From Pseudomonas benzenivorans (GTDB taxonomy: Bacteria > Pseudomonadota > Gammaproteobacteria > Pseudomonadales > Pseudomonadaceae): a DNA stretch of 64,000 nt. The DNA is taken from NCBI RefSeq assembly GCF_900100495.1, contig NZ_FNCT01000012.1, positions 1 through 64,000 of the forward strand. Reading direction: 5' to 3'. A model generated the notes under the pieces. That model was given only the letters and a program-made list of their open reading frames with translations, searched no databases and had not been told where the DNA came from. Position numbers and translations under genes: made by a program. Below, piece by piece: positions 20,533-31,196 of the stretch (positions are counted from its first letter, which is position 1; each line of letters starts with the position of its first letter).

Positions 20533-20995
20533 GCGCATCATGTGCGTCCCTTACGACCGGCGCGATCAGACCGTACGGAGAGGGAATGGCGGCCGGGCTC
20601 GCGCTGCAAAAAACGCCAAACCCAAGGCGCAACAAACCCTGCTCGTATTTCGGGCATGGATTCATAGGCGGGGCGGGGGAGGGGCGGTGCATCCGGATTT
20701 CCATATCCTGCTTGGCGCGGCGGGGCTGTGCTGGCAGTTTGCTCCCGTACCGCTGTTCAGCTCAAGAGTCGGCGGGCCTTCGCTTCCTCTTATAGAGAGC
20801 AAGCCCCCGTATCCCGGCGCCAGGCCCAGCGACGGACGGTCATGCAGGGGGGGCGATCTTTGTGTCGTTAGGCTATACTGCGCCGCCTTAAAACCCGCCG
20901 GCTCGCGGGTTTGCCCCGAACATGACAAGCCACGCCCTCTGCGTGGCTTGTTGGTTTTTGACGCGCCGCGAGGCGCCCGATGAAGAGGCACGACG
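20533..20995 (+). promoter_or_regulatory. purE upstream region with a tandem-hairpin leader
   Basis: No supported gene in this stretch. A TATACT -10 element is at 20874-20879, with no clear -35. Predicted transcripts begin near 20886 and would first form an AAACCCGC/GCGGGTTT hairpin (20891-20912), then the strong terminator at 20925-20960. The purE ribosome site and ATG at 20996 follow 35 bases later. This arrangement suggests attenuation of purEK. Confidence 0.5.
20925..20960 (+). terminator. Rho-independent-type terminator in the purE leader
   Basis: ACAAGCCACGC/GCGTGGCTTGT, an 11-bp perfect stem with a five-base loop, is followed by TGGTTTTTG. It lies downstream of the likely promoter and upstream of purE, so it is either a true attenuator or ends a short upstream RNA. 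Confidence 0.75.
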
Positions 20996-21487
20996 ATGAG
21001 CGCACTGGTTGGCGTGATCATGGGCTCCAAGTCCGATTGGTCCACCCTTAGCCACACCGCCGAGACGCTGGACAAGCTGGGCATTCCCCACGAGGTCAAG
21101 GTGGTGTCCGCCCACCGCACCCCGGACCTGCTGTTCCAGTACGCCGAGCAAGCCGAAGGCCGTGGCATCCAGGTGATCATCGCCGGTGCCGGCGGCGCCG
21201 CCCACCTGCCGGGCATGTGCGCGGCCAAGACCCACCTGCCGGTGCTCGGCGTGCCGGTGCAGTCGTCGATGCTCTCGGGCGTGGATTCGCTGCTGTCGAT
21301 CGTGCAGATGCCGGCCGGCATCCCGGTCGCCACCCTGGCCATCGGCAAGGCCGGGGCGATCAACGCGGCCTTGCTGGCGGCGAGCATCCTCGGCCACCAG
21401 CACCCGCAGTTCCATGCGGCGCTCAAGCAGTTCCGCGACGAGCAGACGCAAACCGTGCTGGACAACCCGGACCCGCGCGAGGCCTGA
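20996..21487 (+). CDS. purE: N5-carboxyaminoimidazole ribonucleotide mutase
   Basis: A 163-residue cytoplasmic enzyme of de novo purine synthesis that moves the carboxyl group of N5-CAIR to form CAIR. The class I signature GVIMGSKSDWSTL is at residues 5-17. The substrate loop VSAHRTPD is at about 40-47, and the glycine-rich AGAGGAAHLPGM segment at about 62-73. Octameric in known relatives. It is 118 bases upstream of purK, the enzyme that makes its substrate, and the two are surely co-transcribed. Confidence 0.97.
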   Translation: MSALVGVIMGSKSDWSTLSHTAETLDKLGIPHEVKVVSAHRTPDLLFQYAEQAEGRGIQVIIAGAGGAAHLPGMCAAKTHLPVLGVPVQSSMLSGVDSLLSIVQMPAGIPVATLAIGKAGAINAALLAASILGHQHPQFHAALKQFRDEQTQTVLDNPDPREA

Positions 21488-21605
21488 CCGCCGCTGCGCG
21501 CCCAGCGGTGCGCCCGACCGGCGGTCGGCCGCGAGCATCGCGGACAAGCCCGCTCCCACGCTGTGCAAGGCCGGACCCGCGACCGGCCACTGGAGAAGTA
21601 GACGG

Positions 21606-22691
<1,086 letters not shown>

Positions 22692-22802
22692 GCCGCTCCG
22701 GCGCCGTTCGCGGGCGGCGTCGGAGGGAACCTCTGCCGCTCGCTCCCGTCTGATGGCCAGGTGCCGCAATTGGGCACCAGCCACCGATAGGGAGAACCCC
22801 GC

Positions 22803-23048
22803 ATGAACATCCTCGGCATCATCTTCATCGGCCTGATCGTCGGCCTGATCGCACGCTTCCTCAAACCGGGCGACGACGGCATGGGCTGGATCATGACCAT
22901 CCTGCTCGGCATCGGCGGCTCCATCGCCGCCACCTACGGCGGCCAGGCCCTAGGCATCTACCAGGTCGGTCAGGGCGCCGGTTTCGTCGGCGCGGTGATC
23001 GGCGCGGTGGTCCTGCTGGTAATCTATGGCGCGATCAAGAAGGGCTGA
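22803..23048 (+). CDS. GlsB/YeaQ/YmgE-family membrane protein
   Basis: An 81-residue inner-membrane protein with three hydrophobic segments (about 2-18, 26-43 and 55-76) and the LKPGDDGMGWIMTILLGIGGS pattern of the transglycosylase-associated family, often stress-induced. The ribosome site AGGGAGAA precedes the ATG. It lies 111 bases after purK and 40 bases before the next gene. Molecular role unknown across the family. Confidence 0.88.
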   Translation: MNILGIIFIGLIVGLIARFLKPGDDGMGWIMTILLGIGGSIAATYGGQALGIYQVGQGAGFVGAVIGAVVLLVIYGAIKKG

Positions 23049-23087
23049 GCACCGCCCTGCGTTTTTCAGCCACCTGCGAGCCTGCCG

Positions 23088-23636
23088 ATGCGCCAGCTGT
23101 TGTTGTCCCTCCTGCTGCTGAGCAGCCTGTTGCCGACTAGCCTGGTGCATGCCGAGCTGGCGGAAACCGACTGGCTCGACCTGATGCCGGCAGAAGACCG
23201 CCAGGCCCTCGAAGCCATGCCGGAAATCAGCCACGACGGCGCGGAACAGGACAGCACCTTCTACAACCCCGGCGGCCTCAAGCAGCAGGACAAGAACCTG
23301 CCGGCGGTGATGTACTCGGCCAAGACCGTGCCCGCCCTCGACGGCAAAGCAATCCGCCTGGGCGGCTACCCGGTGCCCCTGGAAACCGACGCCGAGGGCC
23401 GCAGCACCCTGTTCTTCCTCGTCCCCTACCCCGGCGCCTGCATCCACGTCCCGCCACCGCCACCGAACCAGCTGGTGCTGGTGCGCTATCCGGCGGGCAT
23501 CGAGCTCGAAGACATCTACGCGCCGCTCTGGGTCAGCGGCACCCTCAAGGTCGAGCAGGTCAGCAACGAACTGGCGGATGCGGCTTATGCGCTGGAGGCG
23601 GGGGTGGTGAGGGTGGTGGAGGAGGAGGATCTGTAG
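23088..23636 (+). CDS. Secreted DUF3299 protein
   Basis: A 182-residue protein with a signal peptide (cleavage near residue 22, VHAELAE) and the DUF3299 domain (about 70-165): KAIRLGGYPVPLE followed by FFLVPYPGACIHVPPPPPNQLV. There is no lipobox cysteine in the signal, so it is periplasmic. DUF3299 proteins are often linked to exporter or efflux gene sets, but the function is not known. Probably co-transcribed with the GlsB-like gene 40 bases upstream. Confidence 0.85.
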   Translation: MRQLLLSLLLLSSLLPTSLVHAELAETDWLDLMPAEDRQALEAMPEISHDGAEQDSTFYNPGGLKQQDKNLPAVMYSAKTVPALDGKAIRLGGYPVPLETDAEGRSTLFFLVPYPGACIHVPPPPPNQLVLVRYPAGIELEDIYAPLWVSGTLKVEQVSNELADAAYALEAGVVRVVEEEDL

Positions 23637-23789
23637 TGCTTGGCCGACAGGCTCAAGCAGCCTGCGTCCAAGTCGCCCAGTAAAGCATTATGAATGCCAG
23701 TGGATATGCTCGGTTGTGCTCCGCAAGGGGGCTGGCTCGGCGAGTTCAACCCGGCTCGGCGAGGGTGAGGCCCTCACCAAGCCGCTCCA

Positions 23790-24710
23790 TCAGCCGGGCA
23801 AGGCTTCCGACCACAGGCTGACGCCGAGCCGATGCTGAGCGCCGGGCGCCAACTGGACCAGGTCGTCCAGCACGTTCGCCGTTTCGATGCACAGCATGCC
23901 TTGCCAGGCGTCTTCGGCGAATTGCGAGAGGCGTTTGGCCTTGTCGATCCAGGGGTTCCACAGCACCGCCGAGCGCGAGCCGCTGGTCTCCAGGACGATC
24001 CGCCGTTGCCACTGCGGGTCGCGGATCGCCAGGCGTGACGGCAGGTCCAGATAGAGGCGGTCGGTCTCGCCGGCGATGTGCAACTCGCCAGTGTGCCGCT
24101 GGGCGCGCCAGTCCTGCTCCAGGGCATCGACGTAGCGGCTGCCGTCCAGGCCCTCGACGCTGACCTGGCGCACGTCGCCGACGGCGAAATAGCTGTGCAG
24201 CGCCTGGCTGATGGCCACCGGCTCCGTGCCGAGGTTCTCGCTGGTCAGCTGCAGCTGCAGCGTCTGGTTCAGGCGAATGTCCAGGCTCAGCGCCACGCCA
24301 TGCGGCCAGCCGGGCAGGCCTTGTTCGGCCGCGGCGCAGCGGAACCTCAGGCACACCTCGCGGGCTTGGCTGTCGGCCGCTTGCAGTTCCCAGTCCAGTC
24401 CGCGCACCAGGCCATGGGCCGGCGTCAGTGGGCCGCCCTCATGCATGGCCTGGATCGCCTGCGGGTTGCGCTTGAGATCGCCGAACCAGGGCCAGCACAC
24501 CGGCACCCCGCCGCGCACGCTCTGGCCATGCTTGAATTCGGCCTGTTCGCTCAACCAGATCAGCGGTGGTTCGCCGTCGCGCTGGTAACTCAGGACCTGG
24601 GCGCCCTGTTGCGCCACCAGCAGTTCCGCACTGCTCGTGCGCACCCGCCAGCAGACCAGTTCGTCCATTTCGACCCGTTCGATCAGCGGGCTCTGTTCGG
24701 CACCATTCAT
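23790..24710 (-). CDS. D-hexose-6-phosphate mutarotase (YeaD family)
   Basis: A 306-residue aldose-1-epimerase-fold protein that should interconvert anomers of glucose 6-phosphate. Family marks are VRGGVPVCWPWFG near residues 79-91, HGLVRGLDWEL near 109-119, the HSYFAVGDV strand with the catalytic histidine region near 177-185, and VLWNPWIDKA near 248-257. A GAGGAG ribosome site supports the ATG at 24710. It is convergent with the DUF3299 gene and divergent from the exporter operon, with no pathway partner adjacent. Confidence 0.88.
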   Translation of the reverse strand: MNGAEQSPLIERVEMDELVCWRVRTSSAELLVAQQGAQVLSYQRDGEPPLIWLSEQAEFKHGQSVRGGVPVCWPWFGDLKRNPQAIQAMHEGGPLTPAHGLVRGLDWELQAADSQAREVCLRFRCAAAEQGLPGWPHGVALSLDIRLNQTLQLQLTSENLGTEPVAISQALHSYFAVGDVRQVSVEGLDGSRYVDALEQDWRAQRHTGELHIAGETDRLYLDLPSRLAIRDPQWQRRIVLETSGSRSAVLWNPWIDKAKRLSQFAEDAWQGMLCIETANVLDDLVQLAPGAQHRLGVSLWSEALPG

Positions 24711-24863
24711 GGCTGCGCTCCTCGATTGCTTTCGCCTTGAAGTGTGAACCGCACGGCGGGCAAAGGCCAGGCGCACGCCGTGCGCAGAACCGCTGCGGTT
24801 GACGCGGCGCATTGTTGCCCGCCGCCCCCTGACCTAGGCTGAACGCCTATGAAGGGAGGCCCT

Positions 24864-26005
24864 ATGCGCAAATTGTTGATCGCCCTGCCGCTGCTGGCCG
24901 GGGCGCTGCTGGCGCTCTGGTGGTGGGCGCGGCCGCAGCCGTTGGTCGTGCGCCTGATCGAGGTGGAGCGCGGCCCGGTGGAGAGCCTGGTGGCCAATAC
25001 CCGCGCCGGCACCCTCAAGGCCTGCCGGCGCACGCGGATGTCGTTCAACCTGGGCGCCCAGGTGACCGAACGGCTGGTGGAAGAGGGCCAGCGAGTGGCG
25101 GCCGGCGAGGTGCTGATGCGCCTGCGCCAGGACGAGCAACAGGCGCGCGTGCGCGAGGTCGAGGCGCGCCTCACCGGCCTGCGCAACCAGCGCCAGCAGC
25201 GCTGCCTGCAGGCCGAACTGGAAAGCCGCGACCACCAGCGCCTGGCGCAGCTGCGCGAGCGCCAGCTGGTGGCCGAGGACCGCGTCGACCAGAGCGCCAC
25301 CCGCGCGCGCCTGTCCGCACTGGTCTGCAGCGGCGCCGCGGTGGCGATCCGCGAAGCCGAGGCGAACCTGGCCCTGCACCGCGCGCTGCTCGACCAGGCC
25401 ACCCTGCGCGCGCCGTTCGCCGGGATAGTCGCGGAGATCAACGGTGAAGTCGGCGAGTTCGTCACCCCCTCGCCGCCGGGCATTCCGACGCCGCCGGCGG
25501 TCGACCTGATCGACGACAGCTGCCTGTACGTCGAGGCGCCGATCGACGAGGTGGATGCCTCGCGCGTGGCCGTCGGCATGCCGGTGCGGGTCAGCCTGGA
25601 TGCCTTCCGCGAGCGCCAGTTCGCCGGCACGGTCAGCCGCATCGCGCCCTTCGTCCGCGACCTGGAGAAGCAGGCGCGCACCGTCGACGTGGAGGTGCGT
25701 TTCGACCCGGTGCCGGTCGACCTGGCGCTGCTGACCGGCTACAGCGCCGACGTCGAGATCCTCCTCGAGCAGCGCCCGGATGCCCTGCGGGTGCCCACCG
25801 AGAGCCTGCTGGAGGGCCGCCGGGTGCTGCGCTACGACCCGGCCGGCGGGGTGCTGCGCGAGGTGCGGCTGCGCACCGGGCTGGGCAACTGGCGCTGGAC
25901 CGAGATCCTCGAGGGGTTGGTCGAGGGCCAGCGGATTCTCGCCAGCCTGGAGCAGGACGGCCTGGCCGACGGCGTGGCGGTGACCCCGCAGGAGCGGGGG
26001 GCGGA

Positions 26006-26009
<4 letters not shown>
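24864..26009 (+). CDS. Periplasmic membrane-fusion protein of an ABC exporter (MacA/HlyD type)
   Basis: A 381-residue adaptor. One N-terminal membrane helix (about residues 3-21), then a lipoyl-like half motif, a coiled coil at about 75-165 rich in Arg/Glu/Gln, the second lipoyl half (LRAPFAGIVAEINGEVGEF) and beta-barrel and membrane-proximal domains. It would link the inner-membrane exporter to an outer-membrane channel or release substrate to the outer leaflet. The second ATG at 24864 is preferred because GGGAGG precedes it at ideal distance. Its stop overlaps the ATPase gene start by four bases. Confidence 0.87.
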
Positions 26010-26687
<678 letters not shown>

Positions 26688-26701
<14 letters not shown>

Positions 26702-27902
26702 CGGCCTCGGGCTGATGCTCGGCGCCCTGCGCGGGCACCGCTCGCGCAGCCTGATGCTGCTGCTCGCCATCGCCATCGGCGTGGTCGCGGTGAACCTGCT
26801 CACCGGCCTGGCCGAGGGCGCGCGGCTGTTCGTCATCGGCGAGTTCTCCCTGCTCGGGCACAACACCCTGATCGCCCTGCCGGGGCGCAAGGAAACCACC
26901 GGCGGCATGCCGCCGATCACCGGCCTGGCGACCCGCGACCTGACCCTCGGCGACGCCGCGGCCGTCGCCCGCCTGCCCAGCGTGCGGCGGGTGGCGCCGC
27001 TGCAGGCCGGGCAGGTCGAGGTCAACGTCGGCAGCCGCTCGCGCGAGGCCTTCACCCTCGGCACCAGCCACGAATTCTTCGCCATCCGCCAGCTCGAGGT
27101 GGCCCAGGGGCATATTCTGCCGGCGCTGCCGCTGGACCAGGCCGAGGCGGTCTGCGTGATCGGCGCCACGCTCAGGCGCGAGCTGTTCGGCGAGCAGCCG
27201 GCCCTGGGCCAGTGGCTGCGCGCCGGCGACCGGCGCTTTCGGGTGGTGGGCATCCTCAGCGAGCGCGGCGAGTCCCTCGGCATGGACTTCGGCGAGATGC
27301 TGATCATCCCGGTGGCCAGCGCCCAGGCGCTGTTCAACCGCGAGGGGCTGTTCCGGCTGTTCGCCGAGGTGCGCGGGCCGCATTTCCTCGACAGCGGCAG
27401 GCGGCAGATCCTCGAGACCATCGCCGCTCGCCACGAGGGCAAGGAGGACGTCACGCTGATCAGCCAGGACAGCATGCTGGCCGCCTTCGAGGGCATCCTC
27501 GACGCCCTCGGCCTGGCCCTGGCCGGGATCGCCGCGATCAGCCTGCTGGTGGCCGGCATCCTGATCATGAACGTGACCTGGATCGCGGTGAACCAGCGCA
27601 CCGCCGAGATCGGCCTGCTCAAGGCCCTCGGCGCGCGGCCGGCGCAGGTGCGCCTGTTGTTCGTCGGCGAGGCCGCGCTGCTGGCCCTGGCTGGCGGCCT
27701 GGCCGGCCTGGCGCTGGGCGAGGCGCTGCTGTGGCTGGGTCGGCAGCTGTGGCAGATCCCCCTGCAGACCCCGGCCTGGGCCCGCGCCGGCTCGCTGCTG
27801 CTGGCGCTGCTGGCGGCGCTGCTGTTCGCCTGGCTGCCGGCCAACCAGGCGGCGCGACTGGAGCCGCTGGTGGCGCTGCGCCCGCCGGGAGCGCGGACGT
27901 GA
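26688..27902 (+). CDS. FtsX-type ABC exporter permease, first copy
   Basis: A 404-residue MacB/FtsX-family permease. One membrane helix at about residues 17-40, a large MacB-type periplasmic domain (about 45-275) with LRRELFGEQPALGQWLR, and three C-terminal helices after a conserved ALGLALAGIAAISLLVAGI segment. The RTAEIGLLKALGARPAQVR loop is the ATPase-coupling helix. It is the first of two related permeases, suggesting a heterodimer with the protein encoded at 28120-29319. Confidence 0.88.
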
Positions 27903-27956
27903 GCGGCGGGGCGGGTTGCATGGGGGCGGCGGCGGCCGTGCGGACGAGAGGCCCTG

Positions 27957-28092
27957 GTGCGCACGGCGCACCCTACGGGGCGGGGGCGCGGTGCGGATAT
28001 ATGAACGGCGGGGCGGCGATGGGGTGCCCTGGTGCGCACGGCGCACCCTACGGGGTGGGCGCGGGGGCCGGGGTAGGGTGCGCCGTGCGCAC
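27957..28092. repeat. Three copies of a 21-bp palindromic unit between the permease genes
   Basis: GGTGCGCACGGCGCACCCTA occurs at 27957 and 28031, and in reverse orientation at 28072-28092. These split an otherwise overlapping operon and may lower expression of the second permease. Confidence 0.7.
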
Positions 28093-28119
28093 CAATAGCC
28101 CGTGGAGAAGGGCGTGGCC

Positions 28120-29319
28120 ATGATGCGCTGGGAAGACGGCTTCAGGCTGACCGCCTCGGCGCTGACCAGCCGGCCGCTGCGCAGCCTGCTGACCCTGCTC
28201 GGGGTGGCCATCGGCATCGCCGCGGTGGCCCTGCTCACCGCCATCGGCGAGGGGTTGCGGGGCTATGTGCTGGACAACTTCTCGCAGTTCGGCACGCGCA
28301 TCGTCGCGGTGCACCCGGGCAAGACCCAGACCGGCGGCCTCGGCGGTATCCTCAGCAGCGTGCGGCCGCTGAGCCTGGCCGACGCCGAGGCCCTGCGCAG
28401 CCTGGCCAACGTCGAGGCGGTGGTGCCGATCATCCAGGGCAGCGGCGATATCCAGTACGGCGGCATGAGCCGCAACAGCGACATCATCGGCGGCGGCCAT
28501 CAACTGGCCGAGGCCTGGCGCTTCCGCCTGGCTCTCGGGCAGTTCCTGCCGGCGGCGCGCGACGGCCAGTCGCCGCCCTATGCGGTACTCGGCCACAAGT
28601 TGCGCCGCGAGCTGTTCGGCGAGGCCAACCCGCTGGGCGAGCGGATCCGCGTCGGCGGCATGCGCTTCCGGGTGATCGGGGTGATGGAGGAAAAGGGCCA
28701 GCTGCTCGGCTTCGACCTCGACGACATCGCCTACATCCCGGTGGATTGGGCGCAGAGCCTGTTCAACCGCGACGGGCTGATGGAGATCAATGTGATCTTC
28801 AACGCCGGCACCAGCTCGGCGCAACTGGCCGAGCGGATGCGCCGCCTGCTGCTCGAGCGCCACGGCGACGAGGATTTCAGCCTGACCACCCAGGACGACA
28901 TGCTCGCCAGCCTCGACCGCATCCTCGCCACCCTGACCATCGCCATCGGCGCCCTCGGCGGGATCTCCCTGCTGGTGGGAGCGGTCGGCATCCTCACCAT
29001 CATGACCACCACGGTGGCCGAACGCACCGCCGAGATCGGCCTGCTGCGCGCCATCGGCGCGACGCCGCGGCAGGTGCTGGGGCTGTTCCTGGCCGAGGCG
29101 GCGCTGCTGTCGCTGGCCGGCGGGGTGCTCGGGCTGCTGCTGATGGGCCTGCTGCTGGCCATCCTGCACCTGGTCCTGCCCGGCCTGCCGCTGAGCCTGG
29201 CGCCCGGCTTCCTGCTGCTGGCCCTGCTGCTGTCGGGGGCCATCGGCCTGCTCGCCGGCATCGCCCCGGCGCGCCGTGCCGCGCGGCTGCACCCGGTGGA
29301 TGCGCTGCGCAGCGAGTAG
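28120..29319 (+). CDS. FtsX-type ABC exporter permease, second copy
   Basis: A 399-residue paralogue of the preceding permease, with the same layout: N-terminal helix (about 18-40), MacB-type periplasmic domain containing QTGGLGGILSSVRPLSLADA and LRRELFGEANPLGERIR, and three C-terminal helices with the RTAEIGLLRAIGATPRQVL coupling loop. Two FtsX-type subunits with one ATPase and one fusion protein recall heteromeric Dev/Mac exporters. ATG 28120 is chosen; GTG 28102 and ATG 28123 are in frame. The T2SS genes start 155 bases later. Substrate unknown. Confidence 0.86.
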   Translation: MMRWEDGFRLTASALTSRPLRSLLTLLGVAIGIAAVALLTAIGEGLRGYVLDNFSQFGTRIVAVHPGKTQTGGLGGILSSVRPLSLADAEALRSLANVEAVVPIIQGSGDIQYGGMSRNSDIIGGGHQLAEAWRFRLALGQFLPAARDGQSPPYAVLGHKLRRELFGEANPLGERIRVGGMRFRVIGVMEEKGQLLGFDLDDIAYIPVDWAQSLFNRDGLMEINVIFNAGTSSAQLAERMRRLLLERHGDEDFSLTTQDDMLASLDRILATLTIAIGALGGISLLVGAVGILTIMTTTVAERTAEIGLLRAIGATPRQVLGLFLAEAALLSLAGGVLGLLLMGLLLAILHLVLPGLPLSLAPGFLLLALLLSGAIGLLAGIAPARRAARLHPVDALRSE

Positions 29320-29351
29320 GCCGGCCGCCGATCCGTCGTGAGCGTGGCGAT

Positions 29352-29381
29352 CCGACACTGCGACAAGTCAGCGTCTATAGT
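29352..29381 (+). promoter_or_regulatory. Candidate sigma-70 promoter for the T2SS operon
   Basis: CCGACA (29352-29357) and TATAGT (29376-29381) are spaced by 18 bases, about 90 bases upstream of gspE. Confidence 0.45.
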
Positions 29382-29474
29382 GAAGCGTGCTGCGAAATTG
29401 AATCGGATCATGCAGGGCGCTGACCGGTCACGAGGGAGCCGTGCGCTGTAGGTCGGGCCCGAGGCTGGGACACT

Positions 29475-31196
29475 ATGCTTGCCGCGGAAGGTGACACACT
29501 CGCCGTCGCGCCGCTCGATCTCGGGCTGGCGCTGGTCAAGGCCGGGCGCTTGGCCGAGGCCGACTACAACCGGGTGTTGCGCATGCAGGCCGGGCAGGCC
29601 GGCGGGCCGTCGCTGGCGACCCTGCTCAACCGCCTGGGGCTGGTTTCCGAACAGGACATCGCCCAGCAGCTGGCGCAGTTGCTCGGCCTGCCGCGGGTCG
29701 CCGCCGCGGATTTCCCGAGCGCGCCGTTGCTCGCCGAGCGCCTGTCCTATCGCTTCCTCAAGGAATGCCGCGCACTGCCGCTGGAGTTCGACGACGGCGA
29801 GTTGCAGGTGGCCATGGCCGACCCGCAAGACCGCTTCGTGCTGGAGGCGCTGACCCTGGCCTGCGGCTGCAAGATCGCCCCGCGGGTGGCGCTCGGCTCG
29901 GAGATCGATGCCGCCATCGAGCGCATGCACGGCCAGGGCCAGAGCCAGATGGGCGACATCCTCTCGCGGGTCGAGGCCTCCGAGCAGGAAACCGTGGAGG
30001 ACGTCGAGCAGCTGCGCGACCGCGCCAGCGAGGCGCCGGTGATCCGCCTGGTCAACCTGATCATCCAGCGTGCGGTGGAGCTGCGCGCCTCGGACATCCA
30101 TGTCGAGCCGTTCGAGAGCCGCCTCAAGGTGCGCTACCGGGTCGATGGCGTGCTGCAGGAAACCGAGGCGCCGCCGGTGCAGCTGTCGCCGGCGGTGATC
30201 TCGCGGATCAAGCTGATGGCGCGGCTGAACATCGCCGAGCGGCGCCTGCCGCAGGACGGCCGCATCGAGATGCGCGTGCAGGGCAACGACCTCGACATCC
30301 GTGTCTCCACGGTGCCAACCATGCACGGCGAAAGCGTGGTGCTGCGCCTGCTCAACCGCGAGAGCGTGGTGCTCGACTTCACCGCCCTGGGCTTCAGCGC
30401 GCAGCCGCTGCAGCGCCTGCAGAGCGTGCTGAAGATCCCGCACGGCGTGCTGCTGGTCACCGGACCCACCGGCAGTGGCAAGACCACCACCCTGTACACC
30501 GCGCTGAACACCCTCAACACCAGCGAGAGCAAGCTGATCACCGTCGAGGACCCGGTCGAGTACCAGCTCGAGGGGGTCAACCAGATCCAGATCAAGCCGG
30601 CCATTGGCCTGACCTTCGCCAACGCGCTGCGCTCGATCGTGCGCCAGGACCCGGACGTGATCATGGTCGGTGAGATGCGCGACCTGGAGACCGCGCGCAT
30701 CTGCATCCAGTCGGCGCTGACCGGCCACCTGGTGCTGTCGACCCTGCACACCAACGATGCGCCGAGCAGCATCACCCGCCTGCTGGAGATGGGCGTGGAG
30801 GACTACCTGCTGACCTCGACGCTGAATGCGGTGCTCGCCCAGCGCCTGGTGCGCATGCTCTGCACCCGCTGCCGCGAGCCGTACCAGCCGCTGCCGGAAA
30901 TGCTCCGCGAGTTGCACCTGGACCGCCTGGCCGGCGAGCAGCCGGTGACCCTGTACCGGGCCAAGGGCTGCAGTGCCTGCAACGGCACCGGCTATCGCGG
31001 CCGCATCGCCATCATCGAGGTGCTGACGCTGAGCGATGCCATCCGCCGCCTGGTGCTCCAGCACGCCGACGCCGGCGCGTTGCGCCAGGTGGCCCGCGAG
31101 GAGGGCATGTTGAGCATGTACGAGGACGGCTGCCTGAAGGCGCTGGACGGCACCACCAATATCGAAGAAGTGCTGCGCGTCACCCAGGAGGGCTAA
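29475..31196 (+). CDS. gspE: Type II secretion ATPase GspE
   Basis: A 573-residue cytoplasmic hexameric ATPase that powers pseudopilus assembly. N1/N2 domains (about 1-160) bind GspL. The ATPase core has Walker A GPTGSGKTTT near 330, the Asp box ITVEDPVEYQLEGVNQ, Walker B VIMVGEMRD and the His box LSTLHTNDA. A zinc site of paired CxxC motifs (CTRC ... CSAC) lies around residues 463-502. Length is slightly above the usual 500-560 because of the N-terminal part. It is the first gene of a gspEFGHIJK run whose genes overlap or touch. Confidence 0.95.
   Translation: MLAAEGDTLAVAPLDLGLALVKAGRLAEADYNRVLRMQAGQAGGPSLATLLNRLGLVSEQDIAQQLAQLLGLPRVAAADFPSAPLLAERLSYRFLKECRALPLEFDDGELQVAMADPQDRFVLEALTLACGCKIAPRVALGSEIDAAIERMHGQGQSQMGDILSRVEASEQETVEDVEQLRDRASEAPVIRLVNLIIQRAVELRASDIHVEPFESRLKVRYRVDGVLQETEAPPVQLSPAVISRIKLMARLNIAERRLPQDGRIEMRVQGNDLDIRVSTVPTMHGESVVLRLLNRESVVLDFTALGFSAQPLQRLQSVLKIPHGVLLVTGPTGSGKTTTLYTALNTLNTSESKLITVEDPVEYQLEGVNQIQIKPAIGLTFANALRSIVRQDPDVIMVGEMRDLETARICIQSALTGHLVLSTLHTNDAPSSITRLLEMGVEDYLLTSTLNAVLAQRLVRMLCTRCREPYQPLPEMLRELHLDRLAGEQPVTLYRAKGCSACNGTGYRGRIAIIEVLTLSDAIRRLVLQHADAGALRQVAREEGMLSMYEDGCLKALDGTTNIEEVLRVTQEG

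Noticed and set aside
20531..20983. A 150-codon plus-strand frame upstream of purE considered as a gene or integrase remnant.
   Set aside because: No integrase motif, no ribosome site, and it runs through the purE leader terminator.
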